Below, piece after piece: positions 16,067 to 24,731 of a DNA stretch of 64,000 bases; position 1 is the first letter of the stretch; each line of letters starts with the position of its first letter. Location: the NCBI GenBank assembly GCA_963667855.2, contig CAXXKI010000020.1, positions 137,913-201,912 of the forward strand, given 5' to 3'. Under the pieces are notes generated by a model that did not search any database, was not told the DNA's origin, and was given only the letters and a program-made list of their open reading frames with translations. The DNA is from G963667855 sp963667855 (lineage in GTDB: Bacteria > Planctomycetota > Phycisphaerae > UBA1845). Made by a program: the position numbers and the translations under genes.

Positions 16067-17374
16067 ATGCTTGAAACGATTAAAACCATTCTCGTCGACG
16101 CTCAGGAGGCCGTACTGCCAACCGGCGTGCCACGGCATTTGGATCTGAAACGGTCAAGGGAAAAGCCTCCGTCTGCATCGGAGTGCGCCGGTGTGGTAAA
16201 TCCACATATCTGCACCAGATTATTCAGAAACTACTCAACAAAGGCGTATCCCCCCAGAACATTCTATATCTTAATTTCTTCGACGACCGGCTACACAACT
16301 TGAGACATGACAACTTGTCGATCATCCTCGATGCGTACTATTCGCTCTTTCCGGAAAAGAAATCCAGGGAAAAGGTGTATTGCTTCTTCGATGAAATCCA
16401 GGCGGTCACCGGCTGGGAACCGTTTGTGGATCGCCTGATGCGAACGGAGAATTGTCAGGTCTATCTCACCGGATCATCTGCGCACATGCTCTCCACGGAA
16501 ATCGCCACACAAATGCGCGGGCGGGCATTGTCGTGGGAACTGTTTCCTTTTTCCTTTAGAGAATTCCTAAATGCCGGTGATGTAGACTTTAGCAATCCGC
16601 TCTCTTCGAAAAAGCAATTACTAATCCGTAAAGCATTCGAGGAATACTGGCTTACCGGTGGTTTTCCAGAAGTATTCAAACTGGACAAAAATCTGCGAAT
16701 AAAAATCCATCAGGAGTATTTCCAGGCTATTCTCTTTCGTGACCTGGTCGAAAGACACGACGTATCGCACCCCAAGGCCGTGTCTGACCTGGCGTATTGG
16801 CTGGTAGATAATACGGCCTCAATGTATTCGATCAACAAGCTTACCGGGTACTTGAAATCACTTGGACACAAGGTTCCAAAGGCAACCGTATCGGATTACC
16901 TCAAATGGTTTGAAAAATGCTTACTTCCTGTTCAGCGTAAGACTCTTCGACGCCTCACTCACTCGCAGCCAAGCCAACCCCAAAAAGGTGTACTGCATCG
17001 ACCACTCTCTGGTAACTTCGGTTTCCTCCGGAGTCCTGGTAAACTCCGGACATCTGCTGGAAAACATCGTATTTGTAGCATTACGACAGGAATATCCCAA
17101 CATATATTACTATCGCACGAAGTCCGGCAAGGAGACCGATTTTGTCGTACCTCTGGCCCAAAGCCAAAAACTGGTCGTCCAGGTTTGCGAAACATTGGTC
17201 GATCCACAAACACGGAAACGGGAAATCGACGCGTTAACAGAATCGATGGACGAACTCAAATGCAAAACAGGAATCATAATCACCAGAAACGAGGAGGAGC
17301 AGATTAAAAGCGATTCAGGGAATATATGTGCTATCCCAATATGGAGATTTCTAATAAACCCCCAGGGAGGATGA
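16067..17374 (+). pseudogene. AAA ATPase with DUF4143 domain, interrupted by two frameshifts
   Basis: Three reading frames together encode one archaeal-type P-loop ATPase with a C-terminal DUF4143 domain. Frame one (from 16067) gives MLETIKTILVDAQEAVLPTG. Near 16145-16155 the homology moves to a second frame, with Walker A GVRRCGKST and Walker B VYCFFDEIQAV, then LTGSSAHML and the LFPFSFREFL signature. Near 16915-16922, at GAAAAAT, it moves back to the first frame: YFLFSVRLFDAS and FYYRTKSGKETDFVV-like C-terminus (IYYYRTKSGKETDFVV). The summed length, 1308 bases, is an exact multiple of three, so the two indels cancel. It is either a decayed gene or one with two sequencing errors. Confidence 0.8.
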
Positions 17375-17514
17375 TTCATTTTTCAAAGCAATTGCCCACC
17401 CGGATGGCAGTCGATGTCCTGTGGTTTGGCATGCCCCAATACGCTGATCTGGAGATATGTGGAGGAAAGAGCCAATCGCAAAACTCACGAAACGGAATGA
17501 GACCGACAAGCATT

Positions 17515-17540
17515 CCGTCGGGTCGATGACCCGACCTACA
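17515..17540. repeat. short palindromic repeat (GTAGGTCGGGTC family)
   Basis: CCGTCGGGTCGATGACCCGA is followed by CCTACA: an eight-base-pair palindrome GTCGGGTC/GACCCGAC with a three-base loop. The same unit recurs at 53170, 53331 and, degenerate, at 18137 and 45891. A T-run follows about 12 bases later (17543-17549), so this copy may also weaken transcription downstream of the ATPase gene. Confidence 0.6.
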
Positions 17541-17628
17541 GGTTTTTTTATATTATGAAAAAGGAAAATATCCCTCAATCGCAACAAAAAGACATTGAAA
17601 AAAACCGGCAGCAGAATCAAAACCGTCT

Positions 17629-18132
17629 TTGGGGGTTCGGCGAGAGCCTGTTCTTACGGGCTTGATACCTGTCATCATCGTGCTGGTGATTATTAACCAA
17701 TGGGTTTTCACATCTCCATCACTTTATGAAGAATGCGAGGAAGCAATAGAGCAGTCCAATCGACTCATTTGCACAATCAACCTCGAAGAGTTAGCAATAG
17801 CATGCAAAACATATGCACATGATCACGATAGCGTTTTCCCTGACACCATACAAACGCTCCTGGATTCAGATTATATAACCAGGCAAACATTGGTTTGCCC
17901 GAATCTCGACGAACAAGTTGCCAACATTAACGATAGCTATGTCTATATTCCCGGTCAGATCAACGACAGCTATTACAAAAACATACTTGCATACGAGAAG
18001 CCGAATAACCATAACGGTGAGGGTGGGACCGTAGTTTATATCGACGGAAATGCGGAATTTGTTACGCCATACTCAGAAGTAGAGAAACTGGTCAAAGAAA
18101 CAAGGCAGCGACTCCCTGGCGTTAAAGATTAG
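17629..18132 (+). CDS. prepilin-like exported protein with H-x(10)-DG motif
   Basis: A 167-residue protein with one N-terminal transmembrane helix (LTGLIPVIIVLVIINQWVF) and a soluble domain. The N-terminal half of the soluble part (INLEELAIACKTYAHDHDSV, FPDTIQTLLD) resembles the helix of planctomycete prepilin-like (DUF1559-type) proteins. The end reads HNGEGGTVVYIDGNAEFV, close to the HxGGxNxLFxDGHVxF motif. The listed start is a TTG without a good ribosome site. An ATG at 17555 opens a hydrophilic N-terminus (MKKENIPQSQQKDIEKNRQQ) in another frame, and one missing base in TTTGGGGG near 17630 would join them. It is flanked by two copies of the palindromic repeat. Confidence 0.55.
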   Translation: MGVRREPVLTGLIPVIIVLVIINQWVFTSPSLYEECEEAIEQSNRLICTINLEELAIACKTYAHDHDSVFPDTIQTLLDSDYITRQTLVCPNLDEQVANINDSYVYIPGQINDSYYKNILAYEKPNNHNGEGGTVVYIDGNAEFVTPYSEVEKLVKETRQRLPGVKD

Positions 18133-18136
18133 TATT

Positions 18137-18164
18137 CCGTCGGATCTGCGGACCAGACGTGCAG
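18137..18164. repeat. degenerate copy of the palindromic repeat
   Basis: CCGTCGGATCTGCGGACCAG followed by ACGTGCAG keeps the order and ends of the copy at 17515 but with mismatches in both arms. It lies just past the stop codon of the prepilin-like gene, so that gene is bracketed by two copies in the same orientation. Confidence 0.4.
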
Positions 18165-18256
18165 AATCCATACTCTATCAAAGGAGAAGTTGCCCGAAAT
18201 GTCTATAATTGGTAACCACCTTTTTCGGGCAAAGAAACATTCATGAGGAATAAACC

Positions 18257-18442
18257 ATGAGTTTCTTCGTCATTGGCAATCGATGGTCGATGGGAACGTA
18301 TCTCAGCGGCCCGTTTCCGCTTCCGGACGACCTGTATGATATCCTGCCCGGCAATTGCGAACCACCGTCAACATTGCAATACTACATACCTACGGGTGAC
18401 AAATGGTCGGGAATCGAAGTCGACATCAGGCCTACAGACTAA
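18257..18442 (+). CDS. small hypothetical protein
   Basis: A 61-residue soluble frame starting MSFFVIGNRWSMGTYLSGPF and ending in an acidic tail. An ATG with GAGGA seven bases upstream supports translation. Pro-rich turns (LPDDLYDILPGNCEPP) and a single Cys are visible. No family is recognised. It precedes the zinc-ribbon membrane protein by 43 bases, so the two may share a transcript. Confidence 0.45.
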   Translation: MSFFVIGNRWSMGTYLSGPFPLPDDLYDILPGNCEPPSTLQYYIPTGDKWSGIEVDIRPTD

Positions 18443-18485
18443 CCAGAAAACATGAGGATCCGTTCGATAAACCGCGAGTTAACCT

Positions 18486-19253
18486 ATGGAAAAACACGAA
18501 CTGACCTGTCCAAACTGCAACTACAGCCTTCGTGGCTTACCGCACAACACCTGTCCGGAATGCGGCAACACTTTTGACCGGGAAGAGTTGGGTAACGATC
18601 CGGAACTTCAGCGCCTCGGCAGTCCTGTATACGCCAAACAGGGTAAAGGGTTTGTGAGGAAAACTATAGAAACCCTCATTCTATTCACTTTTAAGCCCTG
18701 GGTATTCGCGCAGCGACTTCGCGTGGACGAACCGTTAAGACCAGCAATAGCAGTATTCGTGATTTCGGTTATTATTGACAGCCTTCTTCTTTTTAAACCC
18801 TGGTCGTACGTCATATATACCTTTGTCATTTACACTCCGCTGTTTGCCGCAACAATGATGATATTCGTCCTGGTGTTCGCCCTGCTCTTTTCCGCGGGTT
18901 CTGTCCGAACGACGAATTCGTGGTCTTTTTGTAACAGGTTCCGGTTCTGGTGCATGGTCAATGCGTATTCGACCATTCTGACGCTACTATGGAAACCGTT
19001 TTGCGCAGGCACGTGGGACCTGGAATGGCCCGATTACACAACCGTTTGGCCAGTAGTCTATCTCCACGTGAAAACCGAGGCCTATTACGTTACAGGCCTG
19101 CTTTTATGGTGGACAACGATAATGGCAATTATCCTGTTATATCGCAATCGCCCTCGATGGCTTGCCATTATGTATATTCCAATCGCGTTCTTCTTCGCCA
19201 GAATCGCGATACAAATTGTCGATAGTTTTATTTTACGGCTTGCAAGATCATAG
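18486..19253 (+). CDS. zinc-ribbon multi-pass membrane protein
   Basis: A 255-residue protein. The N-terminus is a zinc ribbon, CPNCNYSLRGL...CPECG (four Cys in two CPxC knuckles within residues 8-28). This arrangement is common in planctomycete membrane proteins of unknown role. After an amphipathic linker there are about five transmembrane helices between residues 75 and 250 (AIAVFVISVIIDSLLLF; FAATMMIFVLVFALLFSAG; YVTGLLLWWTTIMAIILL and others). The fold resembles Yip1-like integral membrane domains, but this is not certain. No enzymatic motif is seen. Confidence 0.65.
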   Translation: MEKHELTCPNCNYSLRGLPHNTCPECGNTFDREELGNDPELQRLGSPVYAKQGKGFVRKTIETLILFTFKPWVFAQRLRVDEPLRPAIAVFVISVIIDSLLLFKPWSYVIYTFVIYTPLFAATMMIFVLVFALLFSAGSVRTTNSWSFCNRFRFWCMVNAYSTILTLLWKPFCAGTWDLEWPDYTTVWPVVYLHVKTEAYYVTGLLLWWTTIMAIILLYRNRPRWLAIMYIPIAFFFARIAIQIVDSFILRLARS

Positions 19254-19280
19254 TAACCAAGGCATTGATAAAACACACAC

Positions 19281-19877
19281 ATGAACGAGAATAATAAAAA
19301 CGATTATTCGATTCCGGTAATTGAAGCAAGCCATGTTTTGCGATTTGAACCAAAACCCGAATGGTTCGTTCGCCACGCTAATGGAATTCACGGTATTGGC
19401 CATATAACTCGGGTACTCCTCTGGACACAGTTACTCGCTAAAATGGTTGAAGCCGAAGGAATGAGCGTAAACAATAATGTTCTCGGTTGGGCTGCGTCAA
19501 TACACGACACCCAACGGCTTAATGATTCAGTTGACGAAAACCACGGAGATAGAGCGGCCGATTGGATAACGAAAAACCCACAACTACTAACGTCCGGTAT
19601 ACCCGCCGAACGTGTTGCCTGCCTTTGCCGCTGGCATGTTCCCGCTGATTCACGCATCCCCGACATGACCGACGAGCTAAAGGTTTTCAAAGACGCCGAC
19701 GCACTCGACAGGTGGCGAATCGGAGATCTTGAACCCGCTTACCTGCGAACCGAATCAGCCCACAGGCTCCTGGACACGAGCCGCCAGCTATGGGAAGCAA
19801 CACTGTATCTTGACGATCCCCGCCGTATTTTCACTCACGTGATTACAAAGGCTGTGGAATTGGGAATACTTATATAA
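19281..19877 (+). CDS. HD-domain phosphohydrolase-like protein
   Basis: A 198-residue soluble protein with HD-domain metal ligands in order: His in HGIGHITRV (residues 37-45), the HD doublet at 75-76 (AASIHDTQRL), His88 (DENHGDRAA) and a late Asp in KDADALDRWR. HD proteins hydrolyse nucleotides or cyclic nucleotides, or are degraded enzymes; the substrate cannot be seen. It ends the accessory block and is convergent with the HlyD-like gene. Confidence 0.75.
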   Translation: MNENNKNDYSIPVIEASHVLRFEPKPEWFVRHANGIHGIGHITRVLLWTQLLAKMVEAEGMSVNNNVLGWAASIHDTQRLNDSVDENHGDRAADWITKNPQLLTSGIPAERVACLCRWHVPADSRIPDMTDELKVFKDADALDRWRIGDLEPAYLRTESAHRLLDTSRQLWEATLYLDDPRRIFTHVITKAVELGILI

Positions 19878-19932
19878 TAATCGAGAAGAACAAACCGAAA
19901 TCTCATTGGCAATCAACAAGCGTCCTTAAGCT

Positions 19933-21096
19933 TTAATCGCTAAAGGAAAGCGTAACCGCCTCTCCGGGCAGCAATTGGACATCCTGATCGATGCTGGCCA
20001 CCAGTTGCCGACCCCATACCGGGCGATTGGGAATAGTTCGATATCGCTGTGGAGCTTCATTAACCGTTGCCGAGAGACTTTCAATCGTACCCGGATATTC
20101 CCGTCGAACACCGTTAGCGGCAGCAACGCAATGCACGAAGACAGACGCACCGACTCGTGCGGATAAAGCCATATTCTCCGGCAGGTATGCCGATACACGA
20201 TTCGTTTGGTTTGGAGAAATCTCTACCAGGGATTCTCCAGGTATAACACTATCACCCGCACCAGCCAACAAGGCCGTCACCTGGCCATCCTGAGGAGCCC
20301 GTAAAACGTGGCGGTCAATACGGCGGACGATTTCCTCCAGATCATGCTGACGCACGTCGACAGCCAAACGCAAGGGAGTAAGCACCGGATCGTAAGGTGC
20401 AGCCACATCGCCGCGCTGTTTAAAGGAAAACAGCCGGCGATCGGTATCGTCAAAAGCTTGTTTCAATCGCTCGAGCGTTTTTTCGTTCTTTTCTATTCTG
20501 GTCTGCAATGCCAGAACCTCGGTCTCTATATCGTTTATTTCCCTGAACTGCGCCTGCCCGTTTTCGTAAAGATCCTTGATGATCTCATATTCAACCAGCA
20601 ATCCGCGCAGTTCGATACGCTCCCGGGCATCAACCGCGTATTGGGTAAGATATTCTATATGAGCGGTTTCCCTATCCACGCTGAACCGTCGGGCAAGATC
20701 CTCCACATCAGCTTCGGCCCGGTTGTTGTCGACAGTGAGTCGAGCCTGTTCGGCCGCAACCTCCGCCCGCAGCCGCTGAATATCCGTTTCAATACCGGCC
20801 AACTGTATCCGCTCTTCCTGATCGTCGAGCGCCAACAGAGCCTGTCCCCGCAGAACCTGATCGTGCAATTCGACATAGACCTCACGGATCACTCCCGATT
20901 CGAGATGAGCGAGTTTCACCGGCTTACAGTCGGCGAAACCGACAACGATTCCCTGGGCACCCACCCGGAAGTAAAGAGTAAGCGATACGCCAATAGCCAG
21001 AAACCAGACAACTGCAGGAGTTATAGCGACTAACCACCTGCGCATGCACTTCGAAAAAGCTCGCCGGGAAACCTGGTTGTGCATTTCATTTTGCAT
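19933..21096 (-). CDS. HlyD-family membrane fusion / periplasmic adaptor-like protein
   Basis: A 387-residue adaptor protein. One transmembrane helix (WLVAITPAVVWFLAIGVSL) follows a short cytosolic tail. The biotinyl-lipoyl halves flank a long coiled-coil hairpin: AHLESGVIREVYVELHDQVL before and HVLRAPQDGQVTALLAGAGD after, with about 150 helical residues between (GIETDIQRLRAEVAAEQARL onward). Such proteins link inner-membrane pumps to outer-membrane channels. No pump is next door. Instead it is the third gene after the VTC polymerase and DUF4956 genes, with 12 bases between, so its partner is probably the DUF4956 membrane protein. Confidence 0.8.
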   Translation of the reverse strand: MQNEMHNQVSRRAFSKCMRRWLVAITPAVVWFLAIGVSLTLYFRVGAQGIVVGFADCKPVKLAHLESGVIREVYVELHDQVLRGQALLALDDQEERIQLAGIETDIQRLRAEVAAEQARLTVDNNRAEADVEDLARRFSVDRETAHIEYLTQYAVDARERIELRGLLVEYEIIKDLYENGQAQFREINDIETEVLALQTRIEKNEKTLERLKQAFDDTDRRLFSFKQRGDVAAPYDPVLTPLRLAVDVRQHDLEEIVRRIDRHVLRAPQDGQVTALLAGAGDSVIPGESLVEISPNQTNRVSAYLPENMALSARVGASVFVHCVAAANGVRREYPGTIESLSATVNEAPQRYRTIPNRPVWGRQLVASIDQDVQLLPGEAVTLSFSD

Positions 21097-21108
21097 AGCC
21101 GTGAATTC

Positions 21109-21816
21109 TCAACTCACTTCCTCGTGTTCCTGATCGACGAGCAGGTGGACAGCCTCGATTCGAAACGACTCTCTCATTTCTGAAACCAGATCCGGACCGC
21201 GATCCACGTCTCGAAGTCGGATTTTATACGCGTATTGGTAAATGGGTTCACCGCCGCCAAATGCGGGTGTCTCATCAACGGACACCACGGAATACCGGCG
21301 ACAGTAGCGATTAAGTAATACGTCAAATTCGCTACTGCCCAAAGATCGTTCGCCGCATTCGAACCGCAACAAACTGTCGCCTGAGTTCCAGGCACCAAAA
21401 CCGGTCAAGTGCAGATAACAGGCTACCAGGTTGGCCACAATCGATCCGAAGACCGCTATTTCGTAATAACCAAAACCGGCCGCTATGCCGCAAACCAAAC
21501 ACAAAAACACGTATGCTGTATCACGAGCGTCACGGACAACCGTTCGGAACCGAATAATCGCCATCCCCCCCAGAAGCCCGATAGCCACCAAAGAATTAAC
21601 CGCCACAAGCGACATACTCAGAGCTGCCGCGATCGAAATAAGCACCAGGGCCTGGGTAAAAGTTCGCGAGTACGAAACCCCGCGATGAGTCCACTTGTAA
21701 CACCAGGCGTTTAACTGACCGGTAATAAAGGCAACCAGTAAGATTAAAGCAAATCGTTCCGCGAGGCCGTTCTGCAAAACCTGCGGGTGATGAAAAAGGT
21801 CGTTAAGTAAATTCAT
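21109..21816 (-). CDS. DUF4956 membrane protein
   Basis: A 235-residue protein with about four transmembrane helices in the first 130 residues (LILLVAFITGQLNAWCY; ALVLISIAAALSMSLVAVNS; VFLCLVCGIAAGFGYYEIAV) around the DUF4956 signature VAIGLLGGMAIIRFRTVVRD. The C-terminal 90 residues are a cytosolic alpha/beta domain. The ATG at 21816 overlaps the stop of the VTC gene (ATGA), so translation is coupled, and this start is preferred to the long upstream frame. DUF4956 genes commonly sit next to VTC-type polymerases. Its role is unknown; a channel or polyphosphate-handling partner is an inference. Confidence 0.86.
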   Translation of the reverse strand: MNLLNDLFHHPQVLQNGLAERFALILLVAFITGQLNAWCYKWTHRGVSYSRTFTQALVLISIAAALSMSLVAVNSLVAIGLLGGMAIIRFRTVVRDARDTAYVFLCLVCGIAAGFGYYEIAVFGSIVANLVACYLHLTGFGAWNSGDSLLRFECGERSLGSSEFDVLLNRYCRRYSVVSVDETPAFGGGEPIYQYAYKIRLRDVDRGPDLVSEMRESFRIEAVHLLVDQEHEEVS

Positions 21817-22601
21817 CCCGCGCTCTGCCTCACGATTCTCTGTAGCTGGGTTCCCATACCGGCCGCCGTTGAGCAGATAACGTATTTGCACACACCGCAC
21901 CGAATTATCTCCAGTCGGCGCAGCATATCCAAAACCCAGAAGGGGTAGGTATTGGTAAATTTCACCTCCAGGATTACCCCCCCGGCTCTTGCCGGAAACC
22001 ACATCTCGCCGGCACTGCTTTGCCGTGGTGATAGAATTCCGTAATGCAGATTCCGATCCATGGTTATCCGCGTTCGTTCAGCCGAGACACCTTCATATGC
22101 CTCGCGCATATAGAAAACACCTATTGCAGGTCGAGCACCGATTTGGTCACGCAAACGCTGAAATTCGTGAACGCTTGTAATGGTCTGGGTATCATCGCAT
22201 CGCCCTATTGCAGCCGATGGGAAATGATTGTCCCATAATACGGTATTGGCTATTTCTGAAGTTACACGAGCTCGCGTTTTATACACAATGCCGTCGGCTT
22301 TACGCTTAATCTCGAAAAAGTACGGCAAGCCCGCCGACGATGATCGAAAGTTTCGATAGGTACGAACTCGTAACTTGTATCGATCGTTGTGTTTATCCAG
22401 AGTTGTCCGCAAAAGTATTCTTGACGACGAATCGAGGTAAGTTGAGAGAATGGGATATTCATGCCCCTCAGAACTCGCCGTATACGGATCGGGCGACAGC
22501 CATTCCAGGCACCACCGGCGAATCTGCACGGCCTGTGCTTCGCTGATCAGGTATTTAACCTCATACCTCTGCCATTTCATCGCCTTTTTGTGATTACTCA
22601 C
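21813..22601 (-). CDS. VTC-domain polyphosphate polymerase-like protein
   Basis: A 262-residue cytosolic protein with the tunnel-fold VTC domain. The basic and acidic strands are visible in order: WQRYEVKYLI, the STYLDSSS strand, YKLRVRTYRNF, YFFEIKRKADGIVYKTRARV, GVFYMREAYEG, RITMDRNLHYGI and GVILEVKFTNTYPFWVLDML. In yeast Vtc4 such residues bind ATP and Mn2+ and extend polyphosphate; bacterial homologs are annotated as polyphosphate polymerases. GTG at 22601 has GGGAACGA upstream; an ATG at 22580 is the alternative. First gene of a three-gene operon with DUF4956 and HlyD. Confidence 0.86.
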   Translation of the reverse strand: MSNHKKAMKWQRYEVKYLISEAQAVQIRRWCLEWLSPDPYTASSEGHEYPILSTYLDSSSRILLRTTLDKHNDRYKLRVRTYRNFRSSSAGLPYFFEIKRKADGIVYKTRARVTSEIANTVLWDNHFPSAAIGRCDDTQTITSVHEFQRLRDQIGARPAIGVFYMREAYEGVSAERTRITMDRNLHYGILSPRQSSAGEMWFPARAGGVILEVKFTNTYPFWVLDMLRRLEIIRCGVCKYVICSTAAGMGTQLQRIVRQSAG

Positions 22602-23220
22602 CTCGTTCCCAGCCTTTCTGTCTCCCTTACCTGCTGACTGACTTTCGCCACCAAATGGAATGAATCACCCATAGCCACTGACGGCCATAGTTTGCGCACA
22701 CTCTGGTAAACTGAAACGTGATAGCTCGACGACTTTCTACATGAAAAATTAACACAAGTATCGAAATTCGCCGGGAAACGGGGATATCGGGCTACACCGT
22801 CGGTTATTAAACCGCTTTGGCAGGTGCCACAGCACAAGCTCCCCGAATTCAAGGCATAAAACCTGCACTTCGAGATGCATTAATTCGTTAATTATCTTTA
22901 TACGAGCAATTGCGCACTGCGACTGTCAATGCAATGTAAATTTACGTAAACGAAAATCGTTTACCCCACCGAATACCACCGCTCCGGCAACATAAACCAA
23001 CAGGAGAAACTGAATCACCAAAAACAGGCGCGAAATCAGCGTAATTAACTCCGTATTACCGCGAATTATCCGGAATTCCCGACAAATCAAGCAAACTCCG
23101 GAAACCTTTCTTTATACAATAAGGCGAAAGATGCCCATCACCGCCGATATTTATTTATACAGGCGAGCTGACGAAATAGACAATTGCAGTAAAAACGGAA
23201 ACTTCTGGAGGTAGACAAGT
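22602..23220. other. 619-base divergent intergenic region
   Basis: An A+T-rich region between the VTC operon (-) and the secreted coiled-coil gene (+), which must hold both promoters. I see no convincing -35/-10 pair, palindrome or small gene in it. Confidence 0.4.
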
Positions 23221-24474
23221 ATGTTTAACAATACATACCGGCCCCTGATTGCCGGAGCGTTTTTTCTAACCGCCATACTATTCAGCACAACCGCCTGGGC
23301 GGAGTCCAAACCAATTAAACCTGAACGTGCGGTCGCTAACGATTCCCAACAACCTGTTCCACATGGCAAACACCGGGCGAATCAACTGGGCGGTTTCGTG
23401 CGCCAGCGGCATGGCGATCAAAACAAGAAGCCGTCAGGTCCGCAAATAGCGAAAAGACATTCGAAGGAATTCAAAACGTATAACGATGAAATCAAGCCCG
23501 CCCTGGAACAGTTGGATGAGCTTGCGCAATTCTACAAACAACAGGAAAGATGGGATGACGCGGAACGCATCCTCCAGCAACGTGTTGAACTTTCTCTAAT
23601 CGCAGCTCAAGTCAGCATGCTGGCTGATTGCGAAGGCCCCAAAACGGCAATTGAAGCCTACTACGAACTCACGGAACAGCCGGAGATGGCTATCAGGTGG
23701 AAAAACAAACAACTACGAGAGCAATTTGGAAATATCCAAAGGCAAATAATCGAAGTTGATTCAGATCTGGCAAAGCTGCAAAACCGGCGAGAAGCTCTGG
23801 TACGACAAATGGAACACATTCGCCGACAACAGGAACAGGTGAGCAATGAAACCCGTAATCTGGAGAGGCGCAGATCGCACGAGCGAATTAATGAACTATT
23901 GCTCGCTGATGAAATCCTGGCCGAAAAAAGACGCCATGTGAACCAAAAGATAGAATCCACAGAGCAAACCCTCGCCACCGATTCTCTCAACAACGAGCAA
24001 CGGGAAGCACTTCGCAACCACATCCTCGACCTTAAAGAGGAGTACCACAACCTGGAAAAGGAACAACTGCACATCGATTGGCAACTGGTAATGGAAAAGC
24101 AGAAGATGGACGAGCAGAAAAAACACGAGTACCTCGAAGAACAAATACGATCCAAGGAAAAACTGCATCGTTCGCAATTGGAGAAAAAGGAAGTCAGCCG
24201 TTTTCCGATTCGGATCGATACAATCGATACTGAAACACACAAGAACCGTGAAAAAACCTCGCCAGCAGCCAAACCGAAGACTCATTCAAAAGCCGGCGAA
24301 CCTTCTCACATGAAACCCAAACATCTACAAAGCTCCCGTAAACCTGGTTCCCCCCCAAAAAAATATTGGAAAGATCGCGTATCACCTAAACTGAAAGTTG
24401 ATAAAAAAAAGAGCCCTGAGCAATCCCTGAAGAATGAAAAAACGCCCCAAAGACTCGACAAGGTTTCGCATTAG
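23221..24474 (+). CDS. secreted long coiled-coil protein
   Basis: A 417-residue exported protein of unknown family. A signal peptide (LIAGAFFLTAILFSTTAWA) is cleaved near residue 28. Residues about 75-320 are nearly all heptad-rich charged helix (ELAQFYKQQERWDDAERIL; ALVRQMEHIRRQQEQVSNET; LDLKEEYHNLEKEQLHIDWQ), a continuous coiled coil. The last 100 residues are a Lys/Pro/Ser-rich, positively charged tail. It would span or stiffen the periplasm, or bind anionic polymer through its basic tail. It has its own strong terminator. It is divergent from the VTC polyphosphate operon; a functional link is speculative. Confidence 0.65.
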   Translation: MFNNTYRPLIAGAFFLTAILFSTTAWAESKPIKPERAVANDSQQPVPHGKHRANQLGGFVRQRHGDQNKKPSGPQIAKRHSKEFKTYNDEIKPALEQLDELAQFYKQQERWDDAERILQQRVELSLIAAQVSMLADCEGPKTAIEAYYELTEQPEMAIRWKNKQLREQFGNIQRQIIEVDSDLAKLQNRREALVRQMEHIRRQQEQVSNETRNLERRRSHERINELLLADEILAEKRRHVNQKIESTEQTLATDSLNNEQREALRNHILDLKEEYHNLEKEQLHIDWQLVMEKQKMDEQKKHEYLEEQIRSKEKLHRSQLEKKEVSRFPIRIDTIDTETHKNREKTSPAAKPKTHSKAGEPSHMKPKHLQSSRKPGSPPKKYWKDRVSPKLKVDKKKSPEQSLKNEKTPQRLDKVSH

Positions 24475-24510
24475 ATTAAAACATAACTTAAGTCGCGACA
24501 GATAGTTACA

Positions 24511-24544
24511 AAGGCTTCGCGACATAATCGCGAGGCCTTTTTTC
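24511..24544 (+). terminator. Rho-independent terminator of the coiled-coil gene
   Basis: A 12-base-pair stem, AAGGCTTCGCGA and TCGCGAGGCCTT (one G-U), with loop CATAA, followed by a T-run. Placed 37 bases after the stop codon. Confidence 0.9.
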
Positions 24545-24731
24545 GTTTCTAACGCTTCAAAAAAGAACTCAGCAAAACTACTTCAACAAGAATCCTCATA
24601 TATCCCGCGTGGATTAATTGACACCTATAATCCGGTAAGTTTGAATTACTTAGCGGCAGGGATATCGGAGAGATAATTCCGGTTCCCTTTTCTAAAAACC
24701 GGCAAGAGACAGACGCAAACGGAAGCGGTAA

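Noticed and set aside
21817..22002. N-terminal extension of the DUF4956 protein
   Set aside because: It lies inside the VTC gene in another frame; the ATGA overlap at 21813-21816 marks the real start.
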